Positions 9,147-17,671 of a stretch of 64,000 bases of DNA are shown one piece after another; the first letter of the stretch is position 1; every line of letters begins with the position of its first letter. This stretch comes from an uncultured Alphaproteobacteria bacterium (lineage in GTDB: Bacteria; Pseudomonadota; Alphaproteobacteria; Caulobacterales; Parvularculaceae). The stretch lies in contig CADEDN010000002.1 in NCBI GenBank assembly GCA_902826095.1, positions 62,001 to 126,000 on the forward strand, read 5' to 3'. Position numbers and translations under genes: made by a program. The notes beneath the pieces were generated by a model. The model saw nothing but the letters and a program-made list of their open reading frames with translations, did not search any database and was not told the origin of the DNA.

Positions 9147-9647
9147 TCACTTCGTCGCCGTTTCAACGCGGGAGCCGTTATCTGCAAACGACGCCAGGTA
9201 AGCAATCAGCGCCTTCCGCTCATCCGGTTTTGGAATGCCGACGAACCCCATTGAGGTGGCGGGCACGACTTCGCGCGGTGCCTGAAGGTAAGCGTCAAGT
9301 TTCTCAACCGTCCAAACAAGGCCGTTCTTGGCAGTCGCCTGCATTCCGGCGGAATAGGCGAATCCGTCGCTCAATCCTGCGGCGCGTCCAACCACGCCAT
9401 TCAACGGCGGGCCGACGCGACGCTGCGCCTTTTCGCCGACCATATGGCACGCTTGGCACTTGATGAATGAGCGCTCGCCCGCGGAGACGATGCTCGGATC
9501 CGACAAGGCTTTCACCACTTCTTCCGCCTGAACAGGCGTTGACGCATTCACGGTCGGAGCTTGCGCCAAGGCAGGCGCCAGACACGCCCCGGTCATTCCG
9601 TTCACGGCGATCGCGGCGGCGATGACCAATTTATCCTGCCTTCTCAT
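9147..9647 (-). CDS. Class I cytochrome c (monohaem), periplasmic
   Basis: Small electron carrier of 166 residues with one haem site (KCQACH), the downstream RRVGPPLNGVVGR segment and a distal Met region (ATSMGF) typical of mitochondrial-type c550/c2 cytochromes. The N-terminus is a signal peptide ending near ALAQA. The ATG at 9647 is chosen over 9671 because GGAG lies six bases before it. It is divergent from the porin gene that opens the rightward redox cluster, so it may feed or accept electrons from the dihaem and heptahaem cytochromes encoded there. That link is by location only. Confidence 0.9.
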   Translation of the reverse strand: MRRQDKLVIAAAIAVNGMTGACLAPALAQAPTVNASTPVQAEEVVKALSDPSIVSAGERSFIKCQACHMVGEKAQRRVGPPLNGVVGRAAGLSDGFAYSAGMQATAKNGLVWTVEKLDAYLQAPREVVPATSMGFVGIPKPDERKALIAYLASFADNGSRVETATK

Positions 9648-9902
9648 CAGCGACTCCAAAAATGCCGCCACCGGCGGCTGCCCCGACGATTAGGGCTCGA
9701 CGTCACTATACGCACGGCCGCCGCCGATCCCTCAGTCCGCTCCGACAGGATGTCGCCGCAACCCACGACGCGCCGGCCTGTGCGGCTTCCATTCGACAGT
9801 CGATCGGCGGGCGCTGAGGGATAGGGCGTTTTCAAACGTAATAAATACTGAACCGACCGTGTTCCCGCACTTGGGCGGCCGACGAAGGAAATGGGGGCGC
9901 TC

Positions 9903-11462
9903 ATGGATCGTCTGAGACGCTTTTTGCGATTGAGATGTCTTTTGCTGACGTCAGTCGGCGGAATTGCGGCGGGAGCCACGCCTGCTGTCGCTGAGGTGAG
10001 CCAGGTATGCTCCGCCTGGAATGTGAGTCGGGCGATAGAAGTATTGACGACATCCGGTGAAACGGTTGTCTGTCAGGTTCGCTATCGAAAGCCGGACGAA
10101 GGTGCGGCGGACCAGATCCTCTGGCGCTCGTCGAATTCCGTCGCGTTCTGCGACCAGAAGGCGCAAGAGCTTGCGTCTCGTTTGACGGCGGCCGGATTTG
10201 AGTGCCGCGAGGGCAAACTGACCGAGACCGCGCAGCGTTCCTCGGACCTCGTCTCACTTGGCCGTGCGGATGACGAGACCCCGGCGGAAGGCTTCGATCA
10301 ACGGGACGCCGAATCCGGCGCTTCCGCCCTGCAGGTTGAATCTTCCCGACCTTCCGGCCGCCGCGTCTATCAGCGCCTCTCCGGCGGCAGCGATACAAAG
10401 TGGCATCTTGCCGGCTATGCAGATGCGACTTTCGAGGCCGCAGACGCTGGCGGAGAGACGACGACGAGTTTCTCCACGGCCCGCTTCAATCCGCTCTTCC
10501 TCTTTCAGTACAAAGATATTGTATTGCTCGAGGCTGAAGCGGAAATCTCCGTCGACGATGACGGTGAGACCGAGTTTGAACTTGAATATGCGCAAGCCGA
10601 CCTGTTCGTCCATGATAATCTAACGCTCGTTCTGGGGCAGTTCCTGAGCCCCGTCGGCCAGTTTCAGGAACGGCTGCATCCGAGCTGGATCAACCGCATG
10701 GCGGACGCGCCCCCGGGGTTCGGCCACGACGGCGTCCAGCCGACATCCGAACTCGGGGTCATGGCGAGGGGAGGCGTTTCAATCGGCAGGACGCTCGTCA
10801 CCTATGCCCTCGCCGTCGGCAACGGCCCAACCGTCGCCCACGAGGGCGGCGTCGTTTTTGAGGCCAGCGGCGCTGATGACAATTCCAACAAAGCAATCAG
10901 CGGACGACTGGGATTTCTGCCCGTCCCTTATCTCGAAGTCGGCGGATCGTTCCTGGTTGGCGACGTCAGCGGCGTAGCTGACGAAATGGAACCGTCCCCC
11001 GATCCCATGCCTGCGCTCGCGCCAAGCAGCGCCAACGTCTCTCTTTGGGGCGCGGACGCCGCCTACACGCGCGGCCCTTGGGATGTGCGCGCTGAATATC
11101 TGAACGCGACCCGTGACGCCATCGCCACCGCCTTCGCGGGATCGAACGGCGTAGAGATCCTGCCGGATTTGAAACTGGAAGCTTGGTATGCGCAAGTCGC
11201 CTACAGCCTTTCCGACATCACCAGCCATCCCGTTCTCCAGAAATTCGAGCCGGTCGTCAGATACGGCGAGTACAAAGTGAACGGCCTCGATGAACTCGCG
11301 GAAGAGGCGGCCGAAAAGCGAATCGATGTCGGCGTCAATTATTGGCTCGCTCCTTCAATCGTCGCGCGCGGCGTTGTCGGATGGCGAGACTTCACGGCCC
11401 GCCCAGCAGGCGAGCCGTCTTCCGAGACCCGTTATATGTTGCAATTCGCTTACGGATTCTAG
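9903..11462 (+). CDS. Porin-like outer-membrane protein (OprP/porin O-P type)
   Basis: Predicted outer-membrane beta-barrel of 519 residues. A signal peptide (ending about ATPAVAEV) is followed by a region with four cysteines (VCSAW, VVCQV, AFCDQ, FECRE), which is not usual for porins. From about residue 155 alternating hydrophobic strands appear, and the protein ends in FAYGF with the terminal Phe needed for barrel assembly. The stretch LGQFLSPVGQFQERLHPSWINR resembles phosphate-selective porin O/P relatives. An ATG at 9891 is possible, but GGGGG stands at proper distance from 9903. It opens the rightward cluster and is followed closely by the dihaem cytochrome gene. A substrate cannot be assigned; an oxyanion or metal channel is possible. 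Confidence 0.75.
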   Translation: MDRLRRFLRLRCLLLTSVGGIAAGATPAVAEVSQVCSAWNVSRAIEVLTTSGETVVCQVRYRKPDEGAADQILWRSSNSVAFCDQKAQELASRLTAAGFECREGKLTETAQRSSDLVSLGRADDETPAEGFDQRDAESGASALQVESSRPSGRRVYQRLSGGSDTKWHLAGYADATFEAADAGGETTTSFSTARFNPLFLFQYKDIVLLEAEAEISVDDDGETEFELEYAQADLFVHDNLTLVLGQFLSPVGQFQERLHPSWINRMADAPPGFGHDGVQPTSELGVMARGGVSIGRTLVTYALAVGNGPTVAHEGGVVFEASGADDNSNKAISGRLGFLPVPYLEVGGSFLVGDVSGVADEMEPSPDPMPALAPSSANVSLWGADAAYTRGPWDVRAEYLNATRDAIATAFAGSNGVEILPDLKLEAWYAQVAYSLSDITSHPVLQKFEPVVRYGEYKVNGLDELAEEAAEKRIDVGVNYWLAPSIVARGVVGWRDFTARPAGEPSSETRYMLQFAYGF

Positions 11463-11485
11463 CGCGGCACCGAAAGGCGGCGGTC

Positions 11486-12157
11486 ATGATCAAGATGTTC
11501 GGCATTCTGGCAGGGGGCGCACTGCTCGCAAGCACTGTCGCGATCGCACAATCGGCAGATCAATCGGCGACCGACTCTATCGCTTCCGCCTCGGCGCTTG
11601 GCAGAGACGTCGACCTTACGCGAGGCGCGAAAGCGTGGGCGGATCATTGCGGCCGGTGTCATAATCTTCGCTCGCCGAGCGAACTCGGCGAGAATGCTTG
11701 GGATGTATCCGTCACGCACATGCGCGCGCGCGCCAACCTTCCCGGCGACCTTGCCGACGATATCAAAGCTTTCCTGATGTACAGCGCGCAGTCAACGGCC
11801 GCGGACGCCGCGCCAATCGAAAAGACCGCAGCCGGCGCCGCTTACGCCCATCTAAAACCCGGAGACGCGGTGCGCGGCGGGGAACTCTATTCCCAGACCT
11901 GTATCGCCTGCCATAGCGCCAACGGCGAAGGGGCGTTTGAAGGCGTTCCTAATCTAATGATTGTAAGCGGGCGCCTCTCCAAACCAGACGAAATCCTACT
12001 GGCCAATATGATCAACGGTTTTCAGAGTGCCGGATCGCCGATGGCGATGCCGCCGAGGGGCGGGAATCCGGATCTCACTGATCAGGATCTGGCCCACGTC
12101 CTCGCCTATTTGCGCACGCAGTTTGAAGAAAGGACGGGCGATCCCGAGCGAAAGTGA
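11486..12157 (+). CDS. Dihaem cytochrome c, periplasmic
   Basis: Electron-transfer protein of 223 residues with a signal peptide (residues 1-23, ending VAIAQS) and two haem-binding motifs: CGRCH in an N-terminal domain and CIACH in a second cytochrome-c domain that contains the NGEGAFEGVPNL segment and a late Met pair (SPMAMPP) likely to supply the axial ligand. The frame is open to 11342, but the ATG at 11486 has AAAGGCGG just upstream and gives a proper export signal. It follows the porin by 23 bp and probably shares its transcript. It likely passes electrons in the periplasm between the heptahaem protein and a terminal acceptor, which is inferred from the cluster. Confidence 0.88.
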   Translation: MIKMFGILAGGALLASTVAIAQSADQSATDSIASASALGRDVDLTRGAKAWADHCGRCHNLRSPSELGENAWDVSVTHMRARANLPGDLADDIKAFLMYSAQSTAADAAPIEKTAAGAAYAHLKPGDAVRGGELYSQTCIACHSANGEGAFEGVPNLMIVSGRLSKPDEILLANMINGFQSAGSPMAMPPRGGNPDLTDQDLAHVLAYLRTQFEERTGDPERK

Positions 12158-12518
12158 AAACGCATCCGTACGGAAACGCTCGATCGCCCGCTTGAACCGC
12201 GACCCGGCTCAAACGTCGGCTTTGCAATAGAAAAGTCGGCGGACTGCATCTCAAGCGCTTGACGAAAAATTTGGGTGCGACAGCTCGCCGCCTTCGGGTC
12301 AAGTGTAACGTGGAGGGTAGGCGGCGTCTGAAACGTAAGCAGTGTGCATTCAGTTTGCCGATCGCCGCCGGAGGCGCAGACAGGGACGGATATGCGTGTA
12401 CGTCCGGTCATTCTGCAGCGACAAGACCAGGAAGGCGCGCCATCGGTTGGGTGTGAACGATGAAAGGCCAAGATTCGGTTTTAACAGTCACAAGACACAG
12501 CAATGCAAGGAGAAAGTC

Positions 12519-13442
12519 ATGAAGAACCCGTCAGCGATCTTAAAGACATCAATGTTTGCCGCATTTGTCTCGCTCGCCGCGCTGTCAACCGCGCAAGGCG
12601 CGCAGGCCCAGAACTCAGCTGCGCCGGACAAGACCGCGGTCGATGACGCCAAGCGACAGGACGAACTGACCACGCTTGGCGAAAAGGCGCAACAATTGAA
12701 CGAGCAGGTCCAAGAGGCGACGCCAAGCCCAATGGGATCGCCCGGCGGCAAAGCAAACATGAAAATGAAGCGTGACGGCTCGCCCGGTCCCGCCATGGGC
12801 ATGATGGGAAAAATGAACGTCGAGCAGACGGGCGAGATGGGCAAAATGGGAGCCGGCATGGCGATGTCCCAACCCGGCGATAGCGGCGGCATGGGCATGA
12901 TGGACAAAATGGGCGGCATGGAAATGATGGGCATGACGGACATGCGCGGTCCGGCGGCGATGCAATCGACGCTGCCCGGCTTTCCTGGTCAGTCGCGCCT
13001 TTATCACATTGGAGCGACCGGGTTCTTCCTTGATCATCCTGAACATATTGCGTTGACGCCAGAGCAAAAGCAGGCGCTCACGCAACGCAAGGACCAGGCG
13101 ATGGCGCAGCAGAACGCGCTAACGCGCAGAATTGAGCAGGCTGAGCAAGAACTCTGGGATCTGACCGCGTCCGATCAGCCGCAAGCCGGAGCGATCGATA
13201 AAAAGGCTCGCAGCATCGAAAAACTGCGGACTGACCAGCGGATCGCATTCATCCGTGCGGTAGGAGACGCCGCGAAAGTCCTGACCGATCACCAACGCCA
13301 TCAGTTGACCGGTCTGCTGCCGCCGGAGCCGGCGGCTGATGCGCCGGTCGTGTCCTCGCCGGATCAGGCGGGTGACGGAACAATGCAGCCAATGGAACCC
13401 ATGGAACCCATGGAGCCTATGGAACATTCGCCGGAAATGTAA
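12519..13442 (+). CDS. Met-rich periplasmic Spy/CpxP-like protein
   Basis: Exported protein of 307 residues. A signal peptide ends near QGAQAQN. A methionine-rich centre (about residues 70-145: many MGM, MMG, KMG units) resembles the Cu(I)-binding Met clusters of copper proteins. The C-terminal half is helical with two LTXXQ motifs of the Spy/CpxP family (ALTPEQKQ and LTDHQRHQ). The last residues are four tandem PME units ending in MEHSPEM. AAGGAGA at 12507-12513 fixes the ATG at 12519. It precedes the reductase, whose periplasmic domain looks related. The likely role is periplasmic copper buffering or chaperoning next to the redox proteins; the role is inferred, while the motifs are directly visible. 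Confidence 0.75.
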   Translation: MKNPSAILKTSMFAAFVSLAALSTAQGAQAQNSAAPDKTAVDDAKRQDELTTLGEKAQQLNEQVQEATPSPMGSPGGKANMKMKRDGSPGPAMGMMGKMNVEQTGEMGKMGAGMAMSQPGDSGGMGMMDKMGGMEMMGMTDMRGPAAMQSTLPGFPGQSRLYHIGATGFFLDHPEHIALTPEQKQALTQRKDQAMAQQNALTRRIEQAEQELWDLTASDQPQAGAIDKKARSIEKLRTDQRIAFIRAVGDAAKVLTDHQRHQLTGLLPPEPAADAPVVSSPDQAGDGTMQPMEPMEPMEPMEHSPEM

Positions 13443-13466
13443 TTCTCGATCCTGACGGAGCGCGAC

Positions 13467-15371
13467 ATGCGAAAACGGCTTGGGCTGCCGGCGGCGATTT
13501 CGTTGTCGCTCATCGCGGGCTCTGCAGCGGCCCAATCTTCGGAAGAACACGCCGCGCACCATCCGCAGGAGCCCGGCGCCGAGGTGTTCGACCCCGCGAA
13601 CGCACAGACGGCGGCGCCGCTTTCAGGCGATATGGGCCCGATGCAAGAGATGATGCGCGAAATGTTGCAACCTCCGCGCAAGGAACTTTATCCGACGCTG
13701 ATCGCCCTGCCTGAAATGCCGCCCGACCAACGCGCCTCTGTTGAACAAGCTGCAAATGAGCGCATGACCAGCGGGAGCGCGCAGATGTCGCAAGCGTTCG
13801 ATCGCCTGATCAGCGCGTCTCGCGACGACGACTATGGGGCGATGCAGTCCGCGGTCGGAGAGATCCGCGAGGCGCTCGGCCGCTTCGACAGCGGCCTTGC
13901 GGCGCATCGCGCCCTGCATGAAGACAAGTCGCCGCAAACGATCGCGACGGACTGGTTCAAGACGCAATTGAACATTGCGCCGCCGGCTGCCGATGCGGCT
14001 GCAACCGGACCCCTTGGATGGTCATGGTCGCACTGGACGGGAATGACGCTCATTGCCGGTTTCGGAATGGCGCTGCTGCTGCTTAACGTCTGGCGAGCGC
14101 GCCGCACAACTCAGGTGCTCGCCAAGCTCGCCGCTGCGCCGGCGCCGCCATTAACGCCCGGTGGTTCGTCGTCCGTATCGAGGGAGCCTTCGGCGTTTGT
14201 CCCGCGCTTACCAGAAAATCCCCCACTGCCGTCGCCGATCGCCGCCCCTGCGAATCCTCCATTGGCCGCCGCCCGCCAGGTCGGCGACGTTGAAGCGAAT
14301 CCAGTTTGGAAGGGCGAACTCGCCATCGCTCAAATCTTTCAGGAAACGCCGGAGATCAAGACATTTCGTCTTGTGAATCCCGACGGCGGCGCGATTCCGT
14401 TCCGGCACAGGCCCGGGCAATACCTTTGCGTTTTTGTGACCTCTGACGGCAAAGCCGTGCGGCGCTGCTATACGATCGCCTCCTCGCCGTCGCGCCCGGA
14501 CTGCATCGAGCTTTCAATCAAGCGCGAGGCAAAAGGGCTGGTGTCGGCCCTGCTGCACGCACAATTGAAGCCCGGCGATCGCCTTTTGGTGGAAGCAGCC
14601 AAGGGTTATTTCACGTTCACCGGCGCGGAAGCGGACAGCATCGTCCTCATCAGCGGCGGCGTCGGCATCACGCCGATGATGAGCGTCATTCGCTGCCTCA
14701 CGGACCAAAGTTGGGCAGGCGAGATCTACTTGCTTCATTGCGCGCGCTCCACCGCGGAGTTCTGTTTTCGCGATGAACTGGAATTCCTTCAGCGCAAACA
14801 CCCAAACCTGCATATCGTCGCGTCCCTGACGCGGTCCGAAGGCGAAATCTGGATGGGACCGACCGGGAGGCTGACGGCGGACCTAATCCGCGAATGCGTG
14901 CCTTCGATCGAGCGTCGACGCGTCCATTTGTGCGGGCCGCCGCCAATGATGGATTTTGTGAAGAAGGCGCTCGACGAACTTGGCGTTCCCAAGGCGCAAA
15001 TCAAAACTGAAGCGTTTGGCCCGGCAGCAAAGCCGGCCGTCCCTCCCGACGTCGCACTGACTTCATTAACAGCACCCACGCCAGCCGCACGTATGCCGTC
15101 CGACGCTGTCTCGGGCAGCGTATTTTTCGCGCGGTCAGGCAAGACAGCGTTGCTGCCGCCCGACAAAACCGTTCTTGAAGCCGCCGAGGACATCGGCGTA
15201 TTCATTGAAAGCGCCTGCCGGTCCGGCACTTGCGGAAGCTGCAAGGTGAAGCTGCTCAAGGGAAGCGTAACCATGGACGTCGAAGACGCGCTTGAGCCAG
15301 GAGAGAAACAGAAGGGCGTAATCCTCGCTTGCCAGGCAAAGTCCGCGGGCGCTGTCGAGATTGACGCCTGA
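13467..15371 (+). CDS. Spy-like periplasmic domain fused via a TM helix to FAD/2Fe-2S ferredoxin reductase
   Basis: A 634-residue fusion. Residues 1-22 form a signal or anchor, 50-165 a helical, Met- and His-containing region similar in style to Spy/CnrX-type metal-binding domains, and 189-207 a transmembrane helix. After a Pro-rich linker, 283-515 is an FNR-like module: R-C-Y-T (333-336) for flavin, GGVGITPM (397-404) for NAD(P)H and CGPPPMM (489-495). Residues 550-634 are a plant-type 2Fe-2S domain with C584, C589, C592 and C622. Topology should place the sensor-like part in the periplasm and the reductase in the cytoplasm. It is followed three bases later by a membrane protein with two H-x13-H helices and then a heptahaem cytochrome, so it probably delivers NAD(P)H electrons into that chain. 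The fusion is unusual; the donor and acceptor are inferred. Confidence 0.85.
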   Translation: MRKRLGLPAAISLSLIAGSAAAQSSEEHAAHHPQEPGAEVFDPANAQTAAPLSGDMGPMQEMMREMLQPPRKELYPTLIALPEMPPDQRASVEQAANERMTSGSAQMSQAFDRLISASRDDDYGAMQSAVGEIREALGRFDSGLAAHRALHEDKSPQTIATDWFKTQLNIAPPAADAAATGPLGWSWSHWTGMTLIAGFGMALLLLNVWRARRTTQVLAKLAAAPAPPLTPGGSSSVSREPSAFVPRLPENPPLPSPIAAPANPPLAAARQVGDVEANPVWKGELAIAQIFQETPEIKTFRLVNPDGGAIPFRHRPGQYLCVFVTSDGKAVRRCYTIASSPSRPDCIELSIKREAKGLVSALLHAQLKPGDRLLVEAAKGYFTFTGAEADSIVLISGGVGITPMMSVIRCLTDQSWAGEIYLLHCARSTAEFCFRDELEFLQRKHPNLHIVASLTRSEGEIWMGPTGRLTADLIRECVPSIERRRVHLCGPPPMMDFVKKALDELGVPKAQIKTEAFGPAAKPAVPPDVALTSLTAPTPAARMPSDAVSGSVFFARSGKTALLPPDKTVLEAAEDIGVFIESACRSGTCGSCKVKLLKGSVTMDVEDALEPGEKQKGVILACQAKSAGAVEIDA

Positions 15372-15373
15372 CC

Positions 15374-16039
15374 ATGCTTGAGCGGGAACGCGTCATTGTC
15401 GGCGGGATGCTCCTGCTGCTGGCTTTGGTTATTCTCGGATTTTTTGTCCATCGCGATCCGCTTTTCCCTGGAAGTCTCGCCGGCGGCGTTCTCGGCGTCT
15501 TGGCGGCGACGCTGATGCTTGCGCCGCTCGTCTATTTAATCATCAAGCGTGTTCCAGTCTTGAAGCGAAGGGTCACGAAATTCACAAGCCTGCGCACGCT
15601 ATTGTCCATTCACATATATGCCGGCGTTTTGGCGCCGATACTCGGCGTGCTGCACTCCGGGCACCGATTTGAAAGTGCGCTCGGCATTTGGCTCACGGCG
15701 TTAATGCTCGTCGTCGCCTTCAGCGGCTTTGCCGGACGGCACCTGCTTCAACGACTCGCGGCAACCGTCCGCGAAGATCGCGACATGGCGCCCCAATTGG
15801 AGCGCCTGTTCCTGGATTTGCGAACCGCGCACATGGGGCGGACGCCGCCGGCCGATGACGTCATGCGGATCGCGGACGCGATCGCCGACACCGAGCTGGA
15901 AGCTGACGCAGCTGTCTGGCTCCGGGGCGTCTTCAAGCGCTGGCTGGCGTGCCATATCGTGATTGCCTTGATTCTTTACGGGCTATTGGCGCTGCACGTG
16001 TGGACCGCGTGGTATTTCGGCATCCGGTGGCTGACGTGA
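15374..16039 (+). CDS. Membrane di-haem b protein, ferric-reductase-like (two H-x13-H helices)
   Basis: Integral membrane protein of 221 residues with about five or six hydrophobic helices. Two helices each carry a His pair separated by 13 residues: H80/H94 (HIYAGVLAPILGVLH) and H194/H208 (HIVIALILYGLLALH). This spacing is the bis-haem signature of ferric reductases, NADPH oxidases and their bacterial relatives, where two b haems are stacked across the membrane. Extra His residues (H97, H123) lie nearby. It begins three bases after the flavin/2Fe-2S reductase and overlaps the heptahaem cytochrome gene by four bases, so the three are translationally linked. The likely task is to move electrons from the cytoplasmic reductase to periplasmic haems. 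I saw no closer named family. Confidence 0.75.
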   Translation: MLERERVIVGGMLLLLALVILGFFVHRDPLFPGSLAGGVLGVLAATLMLAPLVYLIIKRVPVLKRRVTKFTSLRTLLSIHIYAGVLAPILGVLHSGHRFESALGIWLTALMLVVAFSGFAGRHLLQRLAATVREDRDMAPQLERLFLDLRTAHMGRTPPADDVMRIADAIADTELEADAAVWLRGVFKRWLACHIVIALILYGLLALHVWTAWYFGIRWLT

Positions 16040-16794
16040 AACGGCTGGAGGCGCTCTACCTTGTCATCGCCGCAGCCGTCGCCGGTCTCGGATTCGCCGT
16101 GCCGTATCTGGCGCACCGCGATGGCGCGCAAAGCGTGCCGGGCTGGACATGGTTCGTTGATCCCGGCCCCCTGTCTTCGCGACATGCATTCCTGCAGCAG
16201 GATTGCGAAAGTTGCCACACGCCGCATTTGGGACCGACAGCGGACCGGTGCATCGCCTGCCATGCCAACGAATCTGAGCTTCTCGAACGCGCCCCCACCG
16301 CTTTCCACGCGGCGGTAGAAGATTGCCGCAGCTGTCATGTCGAGCATTTAGGCCGCTCCCGGCGGCCCGTAGACATGCAGCACGAACAGCTCCTGCGGCT
16401 GGCGCTTGAGAAGCGCGGTTCAGCCGCCGAATTCGTCGCGGCTGGCCCACCGCCGGCCGCCCCGCACGCTGGGATCACGCGCGCCGAGGCGCAACTCGCG
16501 TGCCAGAGTTGTCATGCGAATCAAGACCGGCACCGCACTCTTTTCGGAACAGACTGCGCGCAATGCCACAGCGTCAGCGCGTGGACGATTCCGGCGTTTG
16601 TGCATCCCTCGGCGCAGTCACGGGAATGCGTGCAGTGCCATCAGGCGCCGCCGAGCCATTATATGGAACATTTCAAAATGGTGTCGGTGACCATCGCCGG
16701 TCGGCCGCACGCTGACGTGTCACAATGTTTCGAGTGCCACAAGACAACCGCATGGAACGACATCAAGGGCGTCGGATGGTACAAGCACCATTGA
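16036..16794 (+). CDS. Membrane-anchored heptahaem cytochrome c
   Basis: A 252-residue multihaem cytochrome with seven CxxCH motifs (CESCH, CIACH, CRSCH, CQSCH, CAQCH, CVQCH, CFECH). An uncleaved N-terminal anchor (LYLVIAAAVAGLGFAVPYL) holds it at the periplasmic face. Single His residues between the motifs can give bis-His ligation. The GTG at 16036 is chosen because it makes a GTGA overlap with the preceding stop and has GGTGG upstream; the frame itself extends to 15949. It shares a one-base overlap (TGATG) with the next gene. It most likely accepts electrons from the H-x13-H membrane protein and passes them to periplasmic partners such as the dihaem cytochrome at 11486. Confidence 0.88.
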   Translation: MKRLEALYLVIAAAVAGLGFAVPYLAHRDGAQSVPGWTWFVDPGPLSSRHAFLQQDCESCHTPHLGPTADRCIACHANESELLERAPTAFHAAVEDCRSCHVEHLGRSRRPVDMQHEQLLRLALEKRGSAAEFVAAGPPPAAPHAGITRAEAQLACQSCHANQDRHRTLFGTDCAQCHSVSAWTIPAFVHPSAQSRECVQCHQAPPSHYMEHFKMVSVTIAGRPHADVSQCFECHKTTAWNDIKGVGWYKHH

Positions 16795-17462
16795 TGCAGC
16801 CTGCGGCCGCGACGCCTCAGCAGGTGTCGCTGCTTTGGCTGGCGGGACTGCATGTCGCCGCCCTTGTCGTCGGCCACGTTCTCGGCAGCAAATCCGCCGA
16901 ACTCGGGCCGTTTCTTGTGACGCTGACGGTTCTCACCTTCCCAGTGACGTTTCTGACGACTGACTTGGTGAACGAGCTGCAGGGGCGCGAATGGGCCCGC
17001 CGCGTCACGACGATCGGATTGGTCGCTGTCGGGTTGGCGTACGCGCTGATTGAACTCGCGCGACAGCTGCCTGTCGCCATCGGCTCGCACCTGCCGCCGG
17101 ACGCTTTCGACCACGTGATGGCGTTGCCCTTCGCGCATGTGATCGCGCTGCTTGCGGGCTATTTTTTTGGACAGACCGTCGACATCGACATGTTCCATCG
17201 CCTGCGCATGCTCACCAATGGCCAGCGTCTGTGGATCCGCGTGCTCGCCAGCACGGCTGCGGGCGAACTGGCGGACGGCCTCATCGTGACAGTGTTCGTC
17301 CTGGTTGCGCCAGCCGCGACGGCGGGACTTACTCCAATGCCTGCGGCGCTGGAGACCACCTGGGATCAGGCGATGTTGCGGCTTGTAGTGGTCATCGCGC
17401 TGCTGCCGGCCATTTATATCATTCACCACGTCTACCATGCGGCGAGGGATCGCGCCGCTTAG
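16794..17462 (+). CDS. VUT/YhhQ-family membrane transporter
   Basis: A 222-residue polytopic membrane protein with about six helices. The segments FPVTFLTTDLVNELQG and LAGYFFGQTVDIDMFHRLRMLTNG, plus a late ADGLIVTVF helix, match the VUT family, whose best-known members (YhhQ, QueT-like) import queuosine precursors. The ATG at 16794 overlaps the TGA of the heptahaem cytochrome gene, so it is translated as part of the redox operon. Such a partner is unexpected for a queuosine transporter. It may move a cofactor or substrate used by the redox proteins, or be a passenger. The family call is reasonably firm; the substrate is unknown. Confidence 0.75.
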   Translation: MQPAAATPQQVSLLWLAGLHVAALVVGHVLGSKSAELGPFLVTLTVLTFPVTFLTTDLVNELQGREWARRVTTIGLVAVGLAYALIELARQLPVAIGSHLPPDAFDHVMALPFAHVIALLAGYFFGQTVDIDMFHRLRMLTNGQRLWIRVLASTAAGELADGLIVTVFVLVAPAATAGLTPMPAALETTWDQAMLRLVVVIALLPAIYIIHHVYHAARDRAA

Positions 17463-17671
17463 CTCGTATGAAATTGGGTTGCTGGTGTTTGACGGGCTTC
17501 GTTCAGGGCGAGCCTGAAGCTGGCGATCGCAAGTCGACGGGCCGCATGATGCAAATTTTTCCCAGGATACTGAAACCGTGACTCCGAAATCGAATGGCAG
17601 GTGCGCGCAGATCGAAAGACCTCGCCTGATTTGACACCGCGCCGGAACAATATGCGTAAGGAGAGAAAGAT

